Below are positions 7,436 to 8,619 of a stretch of 8,619 bases of DNA, one piece after another. Below the pieces are notes generated by a model, which was given only the letters and a program-made list of their open reading frames with translations, was not told where the DNA came from and searched no databases. The position numbers and the translations under genes are program-made. Each line of letters opens with the position of its first letter. Within the stretch, counting starts at the first letter, position 1. Origin of the DNA: Verrucomicrobiota bacterium (lineage in GTDB: Bacteria > Verrucomicrobiota > Verrucomicrobiia > Chthoniobacterales > UBA10450); contig QHOF01000115.1 in assembly GCA_003219335.1 (NCBI GenBank), positions 7,701-16,319 of the forward strand, in the 5' to 3' direction.

Positions 7436-7592
7436 AGAAGTCACGTTAGCGTGCTGTGGCGCACGAAGGTCGATTACGTGTTTCGATGCGACCACACGGG
7501 ACAGAATTTACGATAAGAAGGTGCAGTTGAAGAAACTCTGGCGCTAGGGGGCCGGAGACATACACGATGGAGAACATCCATTCAATCAAAGC

Positions 7593-7598
7593 AGAGGG
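7593..7598 (+). promoter_or_regulatory. Shine-Dalgarno sequence
   Basis: AGAGGG lies six bases before the ATG at 7605. It stands out because the other genes in this window have no such site. It fixes the start of the exported protein and suggests efficient translation. I could not identify a convincing sigma-70 promoter in the divergent intergenic region 7436-7604. Confidence 0.75.
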
Positions 7599-7604
7599 AC
7601 AAAT

Positions 7605-8030
7605 ATGAAACAAACGAGATTAGTGAAAATATTGGCAACGGGAGCGGCCTGCGCGGCAGCGGTCGGCATAGCGTTCGCACAGGAGACCACAACCACGACG
7701 ACAACAAATCCTGTGACAGGTACGACGACAACCGAGTCGGCGACGACCACGAGCGTAGGCACGATTACGACTTACACGCCCGATTCGGATTATATCATGT
7801 TCCGAACGGCGCCGGATGCCGCTCCGGTGCGGTATTACTACACGAAAGAGACGACCATTCTGGATCCGGAAGGGCATACCGTGGCATGGTCGGCGATTCG
7901 GCCAGACATGCCGGCGACGGTCTATTACACGAATGTTGGCGACCGAGTGATTGTTCGCAAAGTCGTGTTGAGCCAGCCAGCAGCGGTCTACGAGAAGAAA
8001 GAAACCACAACGACAACGACCAAGCCTTAA
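7605..8030 (+). CDS. Small exported Thr-rich protein of unknown function
   Basis: Protein of 141 residues with a classical Sec signal peptide: basic start (MKQTRLVK), hydrophobic core at about 9-24, and AFA-Q cleavage predicted after residue 25. The mature chain opens with a threonine-rich linker (seven Thr at 28-34, TGTTTTESATTT at 38-49). It continues with a compact region at about 51-127 rich in Tyr, Val and Thr that looks beta-stranded (YIMFRTAP, PVRYYYTKETTILDPEGHTV, VYYTNVGDRVIVRKVVL). It ends with KKE, six Thr (134-139) and KP. There is no cysteine in the mature part, no lipobox and no membrane anchor, so periplasmic or secreted localisation is likely. I do not recognise an enzymatic motif. 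The beta region may be an OB- or SH3-like barrel, which is an inference from strand pattern only. A Shine-Dalgarno sequence precedes the gene and an intrinsic terminator follows, so it is a single-gene transcript. Confidence 0.85.
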   Translation: MKQTRLVKILATGAACAAAVGIAFAQETTTTTTTNPVTGTTTTESATTTSVGTITTYTPDSDYIMFRTAPDAAPVRYYYTKETTILDPEGHTVAWSAIRPDMPATVYYTNVGDRVIVRKVVLSQPAAVYEKKETTTTTTKP

Positions 8031-8060
8031 TCGCGAAAGGTCGTTCGTTTGGTAGAATCA

Positions 8061-8097
8061 AAGGCGCTCGCGGAAGGTTTTCGCGAGCGCTTTTTTT
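8061..8097 (+). terminator. Intrinsic (Rho-independent) terminator
   Basis: A perfect 9-bp G+C-rich stem, GCGCTCGCG (8064-8072) with CGCGAGCGC (8082-8090), can be extended inward by a G-T and two A-T pairs. It is followed directly by seven T (8091-8097), and the AA at 8061-8062 can pair with the first of these. It lies 30 bp after the stop of the exported Thr-rich protein and should end its transcript. It is not T-rich in the opposite direction, so it probably does not serve galE. Confidence 0.93.
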
Positions 8098-8160
8098 CTG
8101 TAGCCGGAGTCTGTGAGCGTCGGACGAAAGCGACTCCGAACGCTTTCGGAGCTGCTACAG
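8098..8160. repeat. 63-bp palindromic intergenic element with alternative hairpins
   Basis: The element is bounded by a perfect 7-bp inverted repeat, CTGTAGC (8098-8104) and GCTACAG (8154-8160). Inside are three perfect 7-bp pairings: CGGAGTC (8105-8111) with GACTCCG (8132-8138); CTCCGAA (8134-8140) with TTCGGAG (8145-8151) around a CGCT loop; and CGAAAGC (8125-8131) with GCTTTCG (8142-8148). They share bases, so only one can form at a time. It fills the gap between the terminator T run and the galE stop codon (two bases away). Size, terminal repeats and intergenic position resemble REP/MITE-like elements. That it is repeated in the genome is an inference, supported in this window only by the 12-mer shared with 44-55. 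Confidence 0.6.
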
Positions 8161-8162
8161 CG

Positions 8163-8619
8163 TCAGTCCCCGTAACCATGCGGAAATTTCTGGTGCCATT
8201 TCCAGGCGCTCTCGATGATCGCGTCCAGTGACTGGAACTGTGGTCGCCAGCCCAGTTCATTTTTAATTTTTTCCGAGGAGGCGATGAGTCGCGATGGATC
8301 GCCGGATCGACGCGGTTTTTCGACGGTATCAATGTTTCGTCCTGCGATTTTACGGCAAGCTGCGATCACTTCCCGAACGCTGGAGCCACCGCCGGTGCCG
8401 AGATTGTAAACTTCGCTCTTGGCCGCCTCCAGAGCCAGAATGTGCGCCCGCGCAAGATCGAGAATGTAGATGTAGTCGCGAATGCAGGTGCCATCGGGAG
8501 TTTCATAATCGGTGCCGTAAATTTCCACGTGCGGTTTTTCGCCAAGCGCGACCTTGAGCACGTTTGGAATCAAATGTGTCTCAAGCCGGTGATCTTCGCC
8601 GAAATTCCCCGTGGCGCCG
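8163..8619 (-). CDS. galE: UDP-glucose 4-epimerase, C-terminal part (gene runs off the right edge)
   Basis: Only the last 151 residues are in the window; the N-terminal NAD-binding Rossmann fold and the catalytic Ser/Tyr-x-x-x-Lys are beyond the edge. The visible part starts GATGNFGEDHRLETHLIPNV, which matches the IGEDH-x-PETHLIP region of GalE. It continues with IYGTDYETPDGTCIRDYIYI and DLARAHILALE, the hallmark substrate-binding stretch of the family. Then come YNLGTGGGSSVREVI and the C-terminal GDPSRLIASSEKIKNELGW. The enzyme interconverts UDP-glucose and UDP-galactose in the cytoplasm for galactose use and polysaccharide synthesis. A related short-chain epimerase is possible, but YGTDYxTPDGTCIRDY strongly favours GalE. 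The TGA at 8163-8165 is followed two bases later by the palindromic element. No independent terminator for this gene is evident. Confidence 0.93.
   Translation of the reverse strand, partial: GATGNFGEDHRLETHLIPNVLKVALGEKPHVEIYGTDYETPDGTCIRDYIYILDLARAHILALEAAKSEVYNLGTGGGSSVREVIAACRKIAGRNIDTVEKPRRSGDPSRLIASSEKIKNELGWRPQFQSLDAIIESAWKWHQKFPHGYGD

Noticed and set aside
7436..7495. A 20-residue N-terminal extension of HisRS from a GTG
   Set aside because: The conserved sequence starts at the ATG at 7435 (MQKLPGFRDF), and no Shine-Dalgarno sequence favours the GTG.

Overview
The window is a stretch of chromosome from a bacterium, most likely a soil member of the Verrucomicrobiota (Spartobacteria/Chthoniobacterales-like). 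That placement is an inference from moderately high G+C, the scarcity of Shine-Dalgarno sequences, the class of HisRS, the small Thr-rich exported protein and the palindromic intergenic repeat. No rRNA or marker gene settles it.

Layout from left to right. Positions 1-286 hold no supportable gene, only short inverted repeats that may be debris of an intergenic repeat. A seven-iron ferredoxin (fdxA-type, 287-607, +) follows. Next comes a restriction-modification locus on the + strand: a large single-chain type IIG (Eco57I-like) restriction enzyme/adenine methyltransferase (716-3829), then an unrecognised 177-residue protein (3780-4313). Facing them on the minus strand is a translation pair, hisS (6131-7435) followed after 21 bp by aspS (4337-6109). 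Divergent from hisS is a small exported Thr-rich protein (7605-8030, +) with a clear ribosome binding site and a strong intrinsic terminator. A 63-bp palindromic element (8098-8160) lies between that terminator and the 3' end of a galE-like UDP-glucose 4-epimerase gene (8163 to beyond the right edge, -).

The most noteworthy part is the restriction-modification locus. The open frame of the type IIG enzyme loses its family-typical C-terminus to a frameshift near 3671-3690. The lost 35 codons are intact in the -1 frame and end at a TGA (3781-3783) that overlaps the GTG start of the downstream unknown gene by four bases (GTGA). The ancestral arrangement was therefore a translationally coupled two-gene unit, which ties the unknown protein to the enzyme. 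The target-recognition part of the enzyme also has a codon style unlike its catalytic part, as if swapped in.

The other genes are housekeeping: electron transfer (ferredoxin), aminoacylation of tRNAHis and tRNAAsp, and UDP-galactose/UDP-glucose interconversion for sugar nucleotides or surface polysaccharide. AspRS carries His at position 31, a sign of relaxed specificity for tRNAAsn. I see no tRNA gene, CRISPR array, insertion sequence or phage gene.
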